A stretch of 64,000 bases of DNA from Streptomyces sp. SDr-06. Its GTDB lineage: Bacteria; Actinomycetota; Actinomycetes; Streptomycetales; Streptomycetaceae. The position numbers and the translations under genes were made by a program. Shown piece after piece: positions 8,734 through 17,191 of this stretch (position 1 is the first letter of the stretch; every line of letters begins with the position of its first letter). Under the pieces are notes generated by a model. The model saw nothing but the letters and a program-made list of their open reading frames with translations, searched no databases and was not told the origin of the DNA. Location of the stretch: positions 310,001 through 374,000 of the forward strand of contig NZ_QOLA01000001.1 of assembly GCF_003324565.1 (NCBI RefSeq), given 5' to 3'.

Positions 8734-9390
8734 TCACGTCCGCCTGATCTGCACGTGCTTGATGTTCACGGGCAGTGTGGGGTACCCGTCGCCGGGGCCG
8801 TTCTGGTCGTCCTCGCCGCCCGCCGCGATCTTCTGCAGGGTGTCGAGCCCGGAGGTGACCCTGCCGAACGGCGTGTAGGCGGGCGAGAGCTTGGTGTCCT
8901 TCCAGACGAAGAAGAACTGGCTGCCGTTGGTGTTCGGCCCGGCATTGGCCATCGCCACCGTCCCGGCCGGGTAGGTGGCTCCCGTGAGGTTCTCGTCCGG
9001 GAAGGAGTACCCCGGACCGCCGCTGCCCGTGCCGGTCGGGTCGCCGCACTGCAAAACGTACAGCCGGGCGGTGGTGAGCCGGTGGCAGTGCGTCCCGTCG
9101 AAGTAGCGCTTCTCGGCGAGGAATCGGAAGGAGTTGGTGGTGCACGGCGCCTTGTCGGTCAGCGCCTTGAAGGTGATGGAGCCCTGGCTTGTGCGCAGGG
9201 TGGCGTTGAACGGACGGGCGGCCTTGACCGGGTCGAATTCCGGTATCCCCTTGTAGTTGTCGGCGGGGACGGCCGGGGTGTAGGCGCAGGCCGCGGTCGG
9301 TTGCGCCGGGGTGGCGGCGCCGGCCTGCGTCGCCGTGGCGAGCGGGATCAGGACGACTGCGGCGAGCAACGCGCCTTTTCTGCGGTGCAC
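8734..9390 (-). CDS. Secreted cyclophilin-type peptidyl-prolyl cis-trans isomerase
   Basis: A 218-residue protein. GTG 9390 is chosen because GGAAGGA lies 8 bases upstream and it yields a clean signal peptide (HRRKGALLAAVVLIPLATA, cut near AQAGA); an in-frame ATG at 9426 lacks these. The cyclophilin core carries FDGTHCHRL, AMANAGPNTNGSQFFFV and LSPAYTPFGRV. Its role would be folding of secreted proteins. FFFV replaces the usual FFI of cytosolic cyclophilins, and the Arg of the usual FHR is Leu/His-shifted (CHRL), so activity should be tested. Confidence 0.88.
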   Translation of the reverse strand: MHRRKGALLAAVVLIPLATATQAGAATPAQPTAACAYTPAVPADNYKGIPEFDPVKAARPFNATLRTSQGSITFKALTDKAPCTTNSFRFLAEKRYFDGTHCHRLTTARLYVLQCGDPTGTGSGGPGYSFPDENLTGATYPAGTVAMANAGPNTNGSQFFFVWKDTKLSPAYTPFGRVTSGLDTLQKIAAGGEDDQNGPGDGYPTLPVNIKHVQIRRT

Positions 9391-9642
9391 TTGAGGGTTC
9401 CTTCCGAAGGGGGACGGGCCTGACATGGGCGCATCATCCCTTCCCCCTCGCCCGCACACCATGCGCCCGGGGGCGGTCCACCCCTCCGGACACTGAAGGC
9501 ATTCGTCCCGGCCCCGAGAACGTCCGATCTGCACATCAACTGCCATACACATTCCGGACGTTATTCGGTCCAGGTGGAACGGATCGCCGCGATCCACTGT
9601 CCTACAGGGCGCACATCCCAAAGGGAACGAAAGGGGAACAGC

Positions 9643-10038
9643 ATGTACGTATCTGGCATGCGCAGGATCGTCACCGCAGGCGCCGTTGCGGCTCTCGCCG
9701 GATCGGGAATCCTCCTCGGCGCGGGCGGGGCCTCGGCGGCGACGCCGACGCCGCAGCCCGTCAGCGCCTCCGCCCAGCAGGCACCCGTCGCCACGCCGGC
9801 GGCCCAGCCCACGGGCAAGGTCGTCGCCAAGGGCGGACTGTGGGTCCACCAGGAGGCGAACACCACCTCCAAGCGGCTCAACCTGCTGCCCCAGGGCACG
9901 GTCACCGCACTGGAGTGCAAGAAGGCCGGCCAGAGCGTCGACGGCAACAAGCTCTGGTACAGGCTCGGCGCGGGCAAGCCCGGCTGGGTCAGCGCCCGCT
10001 ACGTCCAGAACCTCGCGGCCGTGCCGTACTGCAAGTAG
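9643..10038 (+). CDS. Secreted bacterial SH3-domain protein
   Basis: A 131-residue protein with a signal peptide (MRRIVTAGAVAALAGSGILL, cut near ASA-ATP), a Pro/Ala/Gln-rich linker (about 33-58) and one SH3b domain (about 60-131: GLWVHQEANTTSKRLNLLPQ, then WYRLGAGKPGWVSARYV). Such domains bind cell-wall peptides. Two cysteines (ECKK and PYCK) could form a disulphide. ATG 9643 is the start closest to an AAAGGGGAA site; an upstream start at 9574 would give no signal peptide at the N-terminus. Confidence 0.85.
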   Translation: MYVSGMRRIVTAGAVAALAGSGILLGAGGASAATPTPQPVSASAQQAPVATPAAQPTGKVVAKGGLWVHQEANTTSKRLNLLPQGTVTALECKKAGQSVDGNKLWYRLGAGKPGWVSARYVQNLAAVPYCK

Positions 10039-10050
10039 CACCACACCGGA

Positions 10051-10085
10051 GCGCCAACAGCCGCCTGATCACCGGCTGTTGGCGC
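10051..10085 (+). terminator. Hairpin terminator after SH3 gene
   Basis: GCGCCAACAGCCG (10051-10063) and CGGCTGTTGGCGC (10073-10085) form a perfect 13-bp stem with a 9-base loop, 12 bases after the SH3 gene stop. Confidence 0.85.
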
Positions 10086-10165
10086 CCCCGCCGCCGGGCG
10101 TGACCTCCCGGCCCCCGCTCCGCCGCCCCTCTATGGGGCGCCGCACAGCGGTGCTAGCCTCGACT

Positions 10166-10181
10166 TATACGGAACCGTATA
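10166..10181. promoter_or_regulatory. Perfect palindrome, TetR-type operator
   Basis: TATACGG-AA-CCGTATA is a perfect 7+7 palindrome ending 15 bases before ATG 10197. Its size and position suit a TetR-class operator over the promoter of the DUF2867 gene. No regulator gene is adjacent, so the protein that binds it is elsewhere. Confidence 0.6.
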
Positions 10182-10196
10182 GATTGGGGCCCGGTC

Positions 10197-10796
10197 ATGA
10201 GACTCCCCGCGACCGCGCACACGTCCCGCCCGTGGCGGATCCACGAGATCGCGGACGACTTCACCCTTGAGGACGTGTGGGCGCTGCCCACCCCGGGCGG
10301 CCCTGACGAACTCGACCGCCTGGTGCGCCTGTTCGCGGCGGGCAGGGCGGCTCAGCCCTCCTCCGCCGTGCCGCGCTTCCTCTTCGCCGTCAGATGGCAG
10401 CTCGGGAAGCTGTTCGGCTGGGACAGGCCGGACGCGGGCGTGGGCGGCCGAGTGCCCACGCTGCGCGACCGGCTTCCGGAAGACCTCCTCGCGGGTCCCC
10501 GGGGGCCCGCGTTCAAGAGCGGAGACCCCTTCTCCTCCGTCTACCAGACCCATGACGAGTGGGCGGCCGAGCTGGCCAACAAGACGGTGCACGCGGTACT
10601 GCACATCGGGTGGGTCCCCGACGAGTCCGACGGCCACCACGGCCAGATGGCCATCCTCGTGAAGCCCAACGGACGGCTGGGCACCCTCTACATGGCGGCC
10701 ATCAGGCCCCTGCGCCATCTCGGCGTGTACCCCGCGATGATCCGGTCGATCGGTGACCAGTGGAAGGCGAATCCGACCGCGCCGACGGCGAGTTGA
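10197..10796 (+). CDS. DUF2867 family protein
   Basis: A 199-residue soluble protein from ATG 10197, without signal peptide or membrane helix. The pattern (RPWRIHEIADDFTLEDVWAL near the start, VHAVLHIGWV, GRLGTLYMAAIRPLRH, YPAMIRSIGDQW) matches DUF2867, a fold related to START/SRPBCC-like proteins. Members occur beside NAD-binding epimerases and TetR genes; here it stands alone behind a perfect palindrome. Function unknown. Confidence 0.75.
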   Translation: MRLPATAHTSRPWRIHEIADDFTLEDVWALPTPGGPDELDRLVRLFAAGRAAQPSSAVPRFLFAVRWQLGKLFGWDRPDAGVGGRVPTLRDRLPEDLLAGPRGPAFKSGDPFSSVYQTHDEWAAELANKTVHAVLHIGWVPDESDGHHGQMAILVKPNGRLGTLYMAAIRPLRHLGVYPAMIRSIGDQWKANPTAPTAS

Positions 10797-10852
10797 CGCA
10801 CGCCCCGCAGGTCGCCGGGCGCGCCTGCGCCCAACCTTCCTGAGTGGCCCGC

Positions 10853-11698
10853 CTAGTTCGGCCGGTGGGCGGTGATGAGCCAGGCGCTGCTGCGCAGGCG
10901 CACCGCGCCGTCGCTCCGGTGGGCGCGCAGGATGCCCGTCAGCTTGTGGCGGGCGCGCTCCCGGGCCCGCTCGTCGACCTGGCCGAGCAGGTGGCGGCCC
11001 GGGCCCGAACCGAGCATGAACTCGGTGGCGTCCTCGGCGTCCCGGCCCCATGTCCCGTACGCCTGTGCCCTCGCCACCTCTACGTGCTCGAATCCGGCGG
11101 CGGAGAGCAGCGAGCGGACGGCGTCCGGTTCCGACAGGGAGAGCATGCCCGGGCCGCCCGGGGCCCCGAAGCCGCCGACCGGCAGCACGTCGCCCAGCTC
11201 CACGAGCGCCTGCAACCATTCGTTGTCCCGGGCCTCCGCGGGGCACACGAACGCCAGACGCCCGCCGGGCCGCAGGGCGCGGGCGATGTTGGCGAACGCC
11301 GCGACAGGGTCGTCGAAGAACATCACCCCGAAACGGCTGATCGCCACGTCGTGCGCGCCGGGAACGAAGTCGTGGACCTGGGCGTCGGCCCGCACGAAGC
11401 TCACGTTGCCGACGCCTTCACGCCGCGCGGACGCGCGGGCACGGGTCAGCATCGGCTCCGACAGGTCCAGCCCCAACACGGCGCCGTCCGGGACCTGTTG
11501 TGCGGCCAACCGCGTGGTGCGCCCGGCTCCGCACCCGATGTCCAGAACCTGATCGCGGTCCGAGAGCGCCGCGGCGGTCAGCAGCGGGCGGTCGAAGCCG
11601 CCGTTCACCGCGTCCCAGCGCTCCTGGTGGCGGGCCCAGTGTTCACCTTCGTACCCGTTCCACGCCTGTTCCTGTGCGGTGTTGACGATGTGCCTCAT
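10853..11698 (-). CDS. SAM-dependent class I methyltransferase
   Basis: A 281-residue protein. The Rossmann core has motif I VLDIGCGAGRTT (near 50-61), motif II GLDLSEPML, and the post-motif ISRFGVMFFDDPVAAFANIA, then LRPGGRLAFVCP. This is the UbiE/Methyltransf_11 type acting on small molecules. It is divergent from the TetR gene at 11876 and begins 41 bases from twin TATGGGCG operators, so it is probably that regulator's target. Substrate unknown. Confidence 0.85.
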   Translation of the reverse strand: MRHIVNTAQEQAWNGYEGEHWARHQERWDAVNGGFDRPLLTAAALSDRDQVLDIGCGAGRTTRLAAQQVPDGAVLGLDLSEPMLTRARASARREGVGNVSFVRADAQVHDFVPGAHDVAISRFGVMFFDDPVAAFANIARALRPGGRLAFVCPAEARDNEWLQALVELGDVLPVGGFGAPGGPGMLSLSEPDAVRSLLSAAGFEHVEVARAQAYGTWGRDAEDATEFMLGSGPGRHLLGQVDERARERARHKLTGILRAHRSDGAVRLRSSAWLITAHRPN

Positions 11699-11738
11699 GT
11701 CGATGTGCCCCCTATGGGATGCGGCACCCAGAAGCTAG

Positions 11739-11777
11739 TATGGGCGCTCGCCCAAAGCGTATGGGCGAGCGCCCATA
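11739..11777. promoter_or_regulatory. Twin TetR-type operators between methyltransferase and tetR
   Basis: Site 1 (11739-11756) is TATGGGCG-CT-CGCCCAAA, one base off a perfect dyad. Site 2 (11760-11777) is TATGGGCG-AG-CGCCCATA, a perfect dyad. Their centres are 21 bp apart, two helical turns, so two dimers would bind the same face. They lie between the divergent methyltransferase and TetR genes, which implies joint repression. Confidence 0.8.
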
Positions 11778-11875
11778 CCGGCAATCCCCGTGAGACAAAG
11801 GGCCGTTGACGGAGGGCGCGTACGTACGCTTCGTTCCGCCCCCACGTCGAAGACGATGTTCAAGGAGTCGCCCCC

Positions 11876-12469
11876 ATGTCACCGCGCGGAGTTGCCATCC
11901 CCGATGTCCGCGAGCGGCTCTTCGACGCCGCGGTACGGGTGCTGTCCCGCGAGGGCCCGGCCGCGCTCACCAGCAGGGCCATCACCAGCGAGGCGGGCTG
12001 CGCCAAGGGGATGCTGCACGCGCACTTCGACGGCCTGGACGAGTTCGTCGCGGAGCTGGTGCTGGACCGGTTCGCCCGCTGCGCGCGACAGGCCGCGGAG
12101 CTGCCCGGCCAGGCCGGCCGGGCCCACGTGGCCGATAACCTCGGGGAACTGGCTCTCGCCCTGCTCACCTCCCTCGACCCCACGGTGGCGGGCCTCGCGA
12201 TGACCCGCCCCGCCACCTCCCTGCGCATCCGCCAGGCCCTGGACGCGGGCGCGCCGGCGTTCGGAGCCATCCAGGATTCGATCGCCGCCTATCTGGACGC
12301 CGAGGTCCGCCTGGGCCGCCTCGCGGAGACCACCGACACGGCTTCGATCGCCCTCGCCCTGGTCGGTACGCTCCACCACCTGGCGATGACCGGCTGGGCG
12401 GGCGAGCCCGACCCGCGCGACCAGGCTCTGCGACTGGTCGACCTCCTCGTCGGAGGCGCCCTGCGCTGA
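11876..12469 (+). CDS. TetR-family transcriptional regulator
   Basis: A 197-residue regulator starting at ATG 11876. The helix-turn-helix is LTSRAITSEAGCAKGMLHAH with FDGLDEFVAELV after it; the rest is helical. It differs from common TetR proteins in having Cys and His in the recognition-helix area (GCAKGMLHAHF). It is divergent from the methyltransferase gene with twin operators between. It converges with the amidohydrolase gene, whose stop is 10 bases away. Confidence 0.88.
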   Translation: MSPRGVAIPDVRERLFDAAVRVLSREGPAALTSRAITSEAGCAKGMLHAHFDGLDEFVAELVLDRFARCARQAAELPGQAGRAHVADNLGELALALLTSLDPTVAGLAMTRPATSLRIRQALDAGAPAFGAIQDSIAAYLDAEVRLGRLAETTDTASIALALVGTLHHLAMTGWAGEPDPRDQALRLVDLLVGGALR

Positions 12470-12479
12470 CGGCACGGGG

Positions 12480-13268
12480 TCAGAGGATTCCGAGCAGCCG
12501 CCCCAGGGTTCCGCCGAGGACGAGGTCGCGCAGCTCGCCGGGCGGAGTGACGCGCTCGACGGTCGCGCGGGCGAGCACGGGGTCGCCGTAGGGCGCGTCC
12601 GAACCGAAGAGGGTGCGCTCGGGGAGTTCCTGGACGGCCAGCTTCACGGCGAAGATGACGTTGGCCGTGGAGAGCTCCAGGTACATGTTCGGTGTGTCCC
12701 GGGCCAGTTCGATGGCGGTCATCCAGTTGAGGCCGCCGAGCTGGCTCACGATCAGCGGCACTCCGGGGTATCGCACGGCGAGCCCGGCCAGCGTGTGGAG
12801 GTCCTCGGCCGTCGTCGGGGCGAAGCCGTGCACGACGACCGGCAGCCCTCCGTGCTCGTGCGCCGCCTCGATGACGGGCGCGAGCCGTGCGGCCTGGCCG
12901 GGGGGCGGGGTGAGCTCTCCGATGCCGTGCAGCCGGCCTCCGACGACGTCCCGCTCGACCGCAGCGGCGATCTGCGCGGCGGGAAGGTCCGTGCGCACGG
13001 ACCCGAACCCGATGAACCGCTCCGGGTGAGCGGCCAGGGCGTCGTCCAACTCCTTTCGTGCGACGCGGAATCCATCGTCCGTATCGCCCTCGCCGGCCAG
13101 CGCCCGGTGCAGGGCACCCATCTCGTGGCGCAGCGAATCGAGGCCGGTGGCCCGCTCGGGGTGAGGACGGGTCCCGAAGAGCACGGCCCGGTCCACCCCC
13201 GCCTCGTCCAGGAGCCGGAGGTGGACGTCCACCGGGTCGTGCACATGGCTGTGGGCGTCGATGATCAC
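12480..13268 (-). CDS. Amidohydrolase-family (amidohydrolase 2) metal-dependent hydrolase
   Basis: A 262-residue TIM-barrel enzyme from GTG 13268, with AGGAGAGG upstream. Metal ligands of the superfamily are visible: MIIDAHSHVHD at the N-terminus, His in VVVHGFAP and Asp in LFGSDAPYGD. The group includes decarboxylases and lactonases; nothing in the neighbourhood fixes the substrate. It is divergent from the MerR gene with about 100 bases between, so MerR control is possible. Confidence 0.8.
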   Translation of the reverse strand: MIIDAHSHVHDPVDVHLRLLDEAGVDRAVLFGTRPHPERATGLDSLRHEMGALHRALAGEGDTDDGFRVARKELDDALAAHPERFIGFGSVRTDLPAAQIAAAVERDVVGGRLHGIGELTPPPGQAARLAPVIEAAHEHGGLPVVVHGFAPTTAEDLHTLAGLAVRYPGVPLIVSQLGGLNWMTAIELARDTPNMYLELSTANVIFAVKLAVQELPERTLFGSDAPYGDPVLARATVERVTPPGELRDLVLGGTLGRLLGIL

Positions 13269-13369
13269 GGAGGTCCCTCTCCTTCACGGGCCGCGGGAAT
13301 GCGGCCGACGACGCCCACTGTTGCTCCCTGACACTGTTGGAAGGTCAAGTACGAAAAGGGTGGACGCGC

Positions 13370-13816
13370 ATGCTCATCGGTGAGCTGGCCGAACGGACCG
13401 CGACCAGCGAGCGCCTGCTGCGCTACTACGAACGGATGGGCCTGCTCACGCCCCAGCGCCGCCCCAACGGCTACCGGGTCTACGACGCCGACACCGAGGA
13501 CTCCGTCACGCGCATCCGCGCCCTCCTCGCCGCGGGCCTGCCGACTCGCGTCATCAGGCAGGTGCTTCCCTGCACGACGCCGAGCGCCGCGGTGATGCCG
13601 TGCCCGGGTGTACTGGCTTCCCTGCGGCGGCAGTTGAGCGCCCTGGACGAGCGGGCGGCCCAGATCGCCGCGGCGAGGGAGATCCTGGTGGGAACCATCG
13701 CGGCGACCGAGCAGGCGTCGGCGGCCTCCGGGGCGCATCCGGTACCGCCGCGGGAACTCGACGAGGGCGGGGCGGGAGCTCCGTCCACGGAGGGCCCCGC
13801 CGCGAAGCCCGTGTAG
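13370..13816 (+). CDS. MerR-family transcriptional regulator
   Basis: A 148-residue regulator. The N-terminal winged helix-turn-helix is textbook (MLIGELAERTATSERLLRYY, then ERMGLLTPQRRPNGYRVYD), followed by the dimer coiled coil (about 75-118). A Cys pair sits in LPCTTPSAAVMPCPG near 66-80, the region where metal- or redox-sensing members carry Cys, so thiol or metal sensing is possible; many drug-type MerR proteins carry the same CL/CP pattern. ATG 13370 is chosen over the longer frame for the canonical N-terminus. Likely partner is the divergent amidohydrolase gene, or the distant ABC exporter promoter at 2650. Confidence 0.85.
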   Translation: MLIGELAERTATSERLLRYYERMGLLTPQRRPNGYRVYDADTEDSVTRIRALLAAGLPTRVIRQVLPCTTPSAAVMPCPGVLASLRRQLSALDERAAQIAAAREILVGTIAATEQASAASGAHPVPPRELDEGGAGAPSTEGPAAKPV

Positions 13817-14054
13817 GCTCGCGTGGGCCCGTGCAGGAATGGCCGCCGACGCGGCCCTCCCACCGGTGTGTGCGCACGACCCGTTGGCAGACGCCCCGGA
13901 GTGTGGCGTTTTCGTCGAGCGCTGACCTCTCTTGTTTCCCACAAGTTTCCTCCTGGCACCTGTACATACGACTACCCGCCAGTAGTGTGTGGCCGCACGG
14001 ACGTGGCCGATAAGCGCCGTGCCCTCAATTGACCGCATGACCAGGGGGATACCC

Positions 14055-15782
14055 ATGCGCGGGATGAGCCGCCGCCAGTTCGTTTCGAGGATGTCCGCCG
14101 TGGCCGCGGGGGCCGCCCTGTGGTCGGCGACGGCGCAGGACCGGGCGCTGGCGGCCACCGCCGCGCGGGCCGTGCGCATCGGCGGTACCACCCTCGAACA
14201 GGCCGCGATGCCGGTCGGCAACGGCCCGTACAAGCGGCTCGTGGCGGGACCGGGATGGCCGCTGGTGGTCCGCGGTGAACTGGCCGCCGCCGGTTCCGGC
14301 CGGGACGACCGGCGCACCGGGCTCGCCTCCTTCGTCCAGTTCACCGACCTGCACCTGGCGGACACCGAGTCGCCCGTACGGTTCGAGTACCTCGCCCAGT
14401 ACAACGACAGCGCTCACCGCCCCCAGGAGACCCTGACGGTGCGCGGTGCCTCCTCACTCGTCGAGCGGGTCAACGCGGTGCGCCAGGGCCCGTACACCGG
14501 AATGCCGTTCGGCATGGTGATGGCCACCGGCGACAACACCGACAACCACGAACTCATCGAGCTCGACTGGTACTTGACGGTCATGAGCGGCGGCCGGATC
14601 ACCCCGAGCAGTGGCGACCCCGCGCGCTACGAGGGCGTCCAGAACTCCGGCAGCGCGGACTACTGGAACCCCGAATCGTCCTTCCAGGACACCTACAAGG
14701 CCAAGGCGCTCCCGCAGATCCCCGGCTTCCTGTCGGGCGCCGGCCGCCCCTTCGACGCGCCGGGGCTGAGCGTGCCCTGGTACACGACCGTCGGCAACCA
14801 CGACGACAGCATCGAGGGCAGCCTGCCCGACCTGGGCCTCCTCAACGACCTCTACACCGGCGACCGCAAGATCGAGGGCTGCGACGACGCCACCGCGGCG
14901 AAGCTGGCGTACGCGCTGCGCCACGACCCGGCCCAGGCGGCCATCCTGCTGGGGAAGCTGCTCGCCAACGGCGGGGCGATCCGCCGGGTCACCCCGGACG
15001 AGCGCCGTCGCCCGTTCACCCCGGCCGAGTTCGCCAAGGCGCATCTGAACCCCGCCCACACCGGCGCCGGGCCGATCGGCCACGGCTTCACCTCGGACGC
15101 GGCGAGCAGCGGCCACCTCTACTACACCTTCCCGCTGGCGAGCGGCGTGCTCGGCATCAGTCTGGACACCACCAACAGGGCCGGATTCGCGGACGGTTCA
15201 CTCGGCACCGCCCAGCTCAACTGGCTCGAGTCGGTGCTCAAGTCGCACAGCAGCCGCTGGTACGACACCGACGGGCATGTGGTGCGCGGCGGTTCGAGCG
15301 ACTCGCTCATCGTCCTGTTCAGCCACCACACCAGCGCCACGATGGGCAACCTGCTGCCCGACCCGTACCACCCCTTCGAGGGGCGCCACGACGGGAACGC
15401 GCTGGTCGCGCTGCTCCAGCGCTACCCGAACGTGGTGGCGTGGGTGAACGGCCACACCCACGAGAACCGGATCCTCCCGCACGGCCACGCCGTCCCCGAG
15501 CGCGCCTTCTGGGAGATCAACACCGCCTCCCACGTCGACTACCCGCAGCACGCCCGCATCATCGAGATGGCCGACAACGGCGACGGAACCCTGTCGCTGT
15601 TCACCACGCTCATCGAGTCCGCCGCGCCCTACACGACGGACTTCGCCGACACCTCCGACCGGGGACTGGCGGCCCTCTACCGCGAGCTGTCCTACAACGA
15701 CCCGTACGCCACCCCGGCCGTCAAGCTCGGCACCTCCCTCGACCACAACACCGAGCTGCTCCTGGCCCACCCCGGCAAGTAA
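14055..15782 (+). CDS. Tat-exported metallophosphoesterase (TIGR03767-like)
   Basis: A 575-residue secreted enzyme. The N-terminus MRGMSRRQFVSRMSAVAAG is a twin-arginine signal, and ATG 14055 has AGGGGGA just upstream. The calcineurin-type metal motifs follow in order: FTDLHLAD, ATGDNTD, TVGNHDD, LFSHHTS and VNGHTHENR. It matches the actinobacterial TIGR03767 group of phosphoesterases. It stands as a single gene; an envelope phosphate-releasing role is likely but unproved. Confidence 0.88.
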   Translation: MRGMSRRQFVSRMSAVAAGAALWSATAQDRALAATAARAVRIGGTTLEQAAMPVGNGPYKRLVAGPGWPLVVRGELAAAGSGRDDRRTGLASFVQFTDLHLADTESPVRFEYLAQYNDSAHRPQETLTVRGASSLVERVNAVRQGPYTGMPFGMVMATGDNTDNHELIELDWYLTVMSGGRITPSSGDPARYEGVQNSGSADYWNPESSFQDTYKAKALPQIPGFLSGAGRPFDAPGLSVPWYTTVGNHDDSIEGSLPDLGLLNDLYTGDRKIEGCDDATAAKLAYALRHDPAQAAILLGKLLANGGAIRRVTPDERRRPFTPAEFAKAHLNPAHTGAGPIGHGFTSDAASSGHLYYTFPLASGVLGISLDTTNRAGFADGSLGTAQLNWLESVLKSHSSRWYDTDGHVVRGGSSDSLIVLFSHHTSATMGNLLPDPYHPFEGRHDGNALVALLQRYPNVVAWVNGHTHENRILPHGHAVPERAFWEINTASHVDYPQHARIIEMADNGDGTLSLFTTLIESAAPYTTDFADTSDRGLAALYRELSYNDPYATPAVKLGTSLDHNTELLLAHPGK

Positions 15783-15994
15783 CGGCACTTCATGCCAAGG
15801 CCGCGCTTCCTGTTCAGGGGGACGCTGTCCGTCACCCCCGGTTCGCCTCGGCGGCCTCCGCTGACGGCCGGTGGAGCCGACGCCGTCGACGGGCCGGTGC
15901 TCCGACGGCCGTGTCCGCCTGGCGGGGCGGCCGGGCGGGCGTTCCACTGGGAGGGCCGGGAGCCGGGCGACACACGACGAGGAGTACACCTGCG

Positions 15995-16495
15995 ATGGCG
16001 GACACCCACCACGTTCTGCTGATCTCGTTCACCGACGCGGAGCGGTGCCGCGCGGCCTTCGAGGAGGCCGTTTCGCTGCCGGGGCTGCGCCAGGCGGCCA
16101 TCCTGGAGCGGTCGGCCGAAGGATTGCTGGACGTGCCCGACAACCATGTGCGGGGTGTCGGTGTGCCCACGGTGGGCGGTGGTCTGGTCGGCGGTCTCGT
16201 GGGGCTTCTCGGCGGCCCGATCGGCGTCCTGCTCGGCAGCGCGGCGGGAGCCACCCTGGCCAACGCGGCGGAGAACCGTCAGCTCCTGGAGGACGGCGCC
16301 GGCCTGATCGTCCTGAGCAGCAGGGTCGAGGACGGAACGTCGATGCTGGTCGTCGATCTCCACGAGTCCTCGCAGCAGCCCGCGGACGAGCTGGCCCAGC
16401 GCCACAGCGGGCGCCTCCAACGCCTGTCGGCCAAGGACTTCGCCGCGCAGGTGGAAGCGGCGGAACGGGCCGCACAGGACACCGAAAAGGCGTGA
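15995..16495 (+). CDS. DUF1269-like protein with glycine-zipper segment
   Basis: A 166-residue protein. The first about 45 residues form an alpha/beta domain (VLLISFTDAERCRAAFEEAV). Residues 58-90 are a Gly-rich hydrophobic stretch (GGGLVGGLVGLLGGPIGVLL) that fits a membrane hairpin, followed by SSRVEDGTSMLVVDLHESS and a charged C-terminal helix. This layout is that of DUF1269 membrane proteins. ATG 15995 follows GACGAGGAG at a rather long distance. Function unknown. Confidence 0.7.
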   Translation: MADTHHVLLISFTDAERCRAAFEEAVSLPGLRQAAILERSAEGLLDVPDNHVRGVGVPTVGGGLVGGLVGLLGGPIGVLLGSAAGATLANAAENRQLLEDGAGLIVLSSRVEDGTSMLVVDLHESSQQPADELAQRHSGRLQRLSAKDFAAQVEAAERAAQDTEKA

Positions 16496-17112
16496 GGAAC
16501 TCACGCGACCCGGCCCGGCCGAACGGCGCGGACAGTAAGCAGCGCCAGCTCAACCTCGGTGCCACACAAGCCGGTTGACGCATGTTGAAGCGCGCATCGC
16601 TGTCCGTCACCGTCCAGAATCGACCTGTACAGGACAGCTGGCCGCTGCGATGGTGAAGGCAGAGGTGAGAGACCTGTCTTTCTGGTGGCAAGGCCGGTCC
16701 CGACCCGCTCGGCCCGAACGCACCATCACGCGCTCCCGGTGTGCAGTACCAGGCACAGGGCAGCCGTCGCGGGAGTTCCTGGCCGCCCATGCCGCCACCG
16801 GGAAGGCGCCCGGCGAGTGGGACGACAGGTTCCCTGGTACTCCCCCCACCAGGCGAGCCCCTCACTCGCCGGGCCCGCTCCGCCACCCTCGACGGACGGG
16901 GCGGCTTCCGCTCCCGCCCGCGACACCGCCCGGGCGCCGCCTCGCACTCCCCCTTGAAAGCGCGACGCGCATCGGCCGATAAAGTCCAGCACGCATATGG
17001 CCGGGGATCGCGATGGGGGTATGAGGCGGCGGTCTCAAGTTGTGCTGTATGAGCGCGAGTTGCGGCCTGCGCGGCGGGCATCAGGGACGCGGAACATCGG
17101 GTGCGCCCTGCC
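16496..17112. other. Gene-poor interval
   Basis: About 600 bases with no frame I can support on either strand. Short frames exist (for example a 135-codon one from 16575) but are arginine- and proline-rich with no domain, no ribosome binding site and no signal. The base composition is somewhat lower in GC around 16560-16680 and 16990-17060, so this may be decayed DNA. Confidence 0.5.
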
Positions 17113-17137
17113 GGGGGTTCGGAAAATCCGAACCCCC
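17113..17137. terminator. 11-bp hairpin upstream of PAF-acetylhydrolase-like gene
   Basis: GGGGGTTCGGA (17113-17123) and TCCGAACCCCC (17127-17137) pair perfectly around AAA. It lies 55 bases before ATG 17192, so it is either a terminator insulating that gene or a leader hairpin. Confidence 0.6.
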
Positions 17138-17191
17138 GAAGCGGGTGGCTCCACGATGGTGGGAAAGGGGCCGCTGCGTCAGCCTTGATCC

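Noticed and set aside
13318-13348. Possible MerR promoter TTGACC-19-CAACAG on the minus strand before the amidohydrolase
   Set aside because: The -35 and spacing fit, but the -10 box is poor and the spacer dyad is weak, so it was not listed as a feature.
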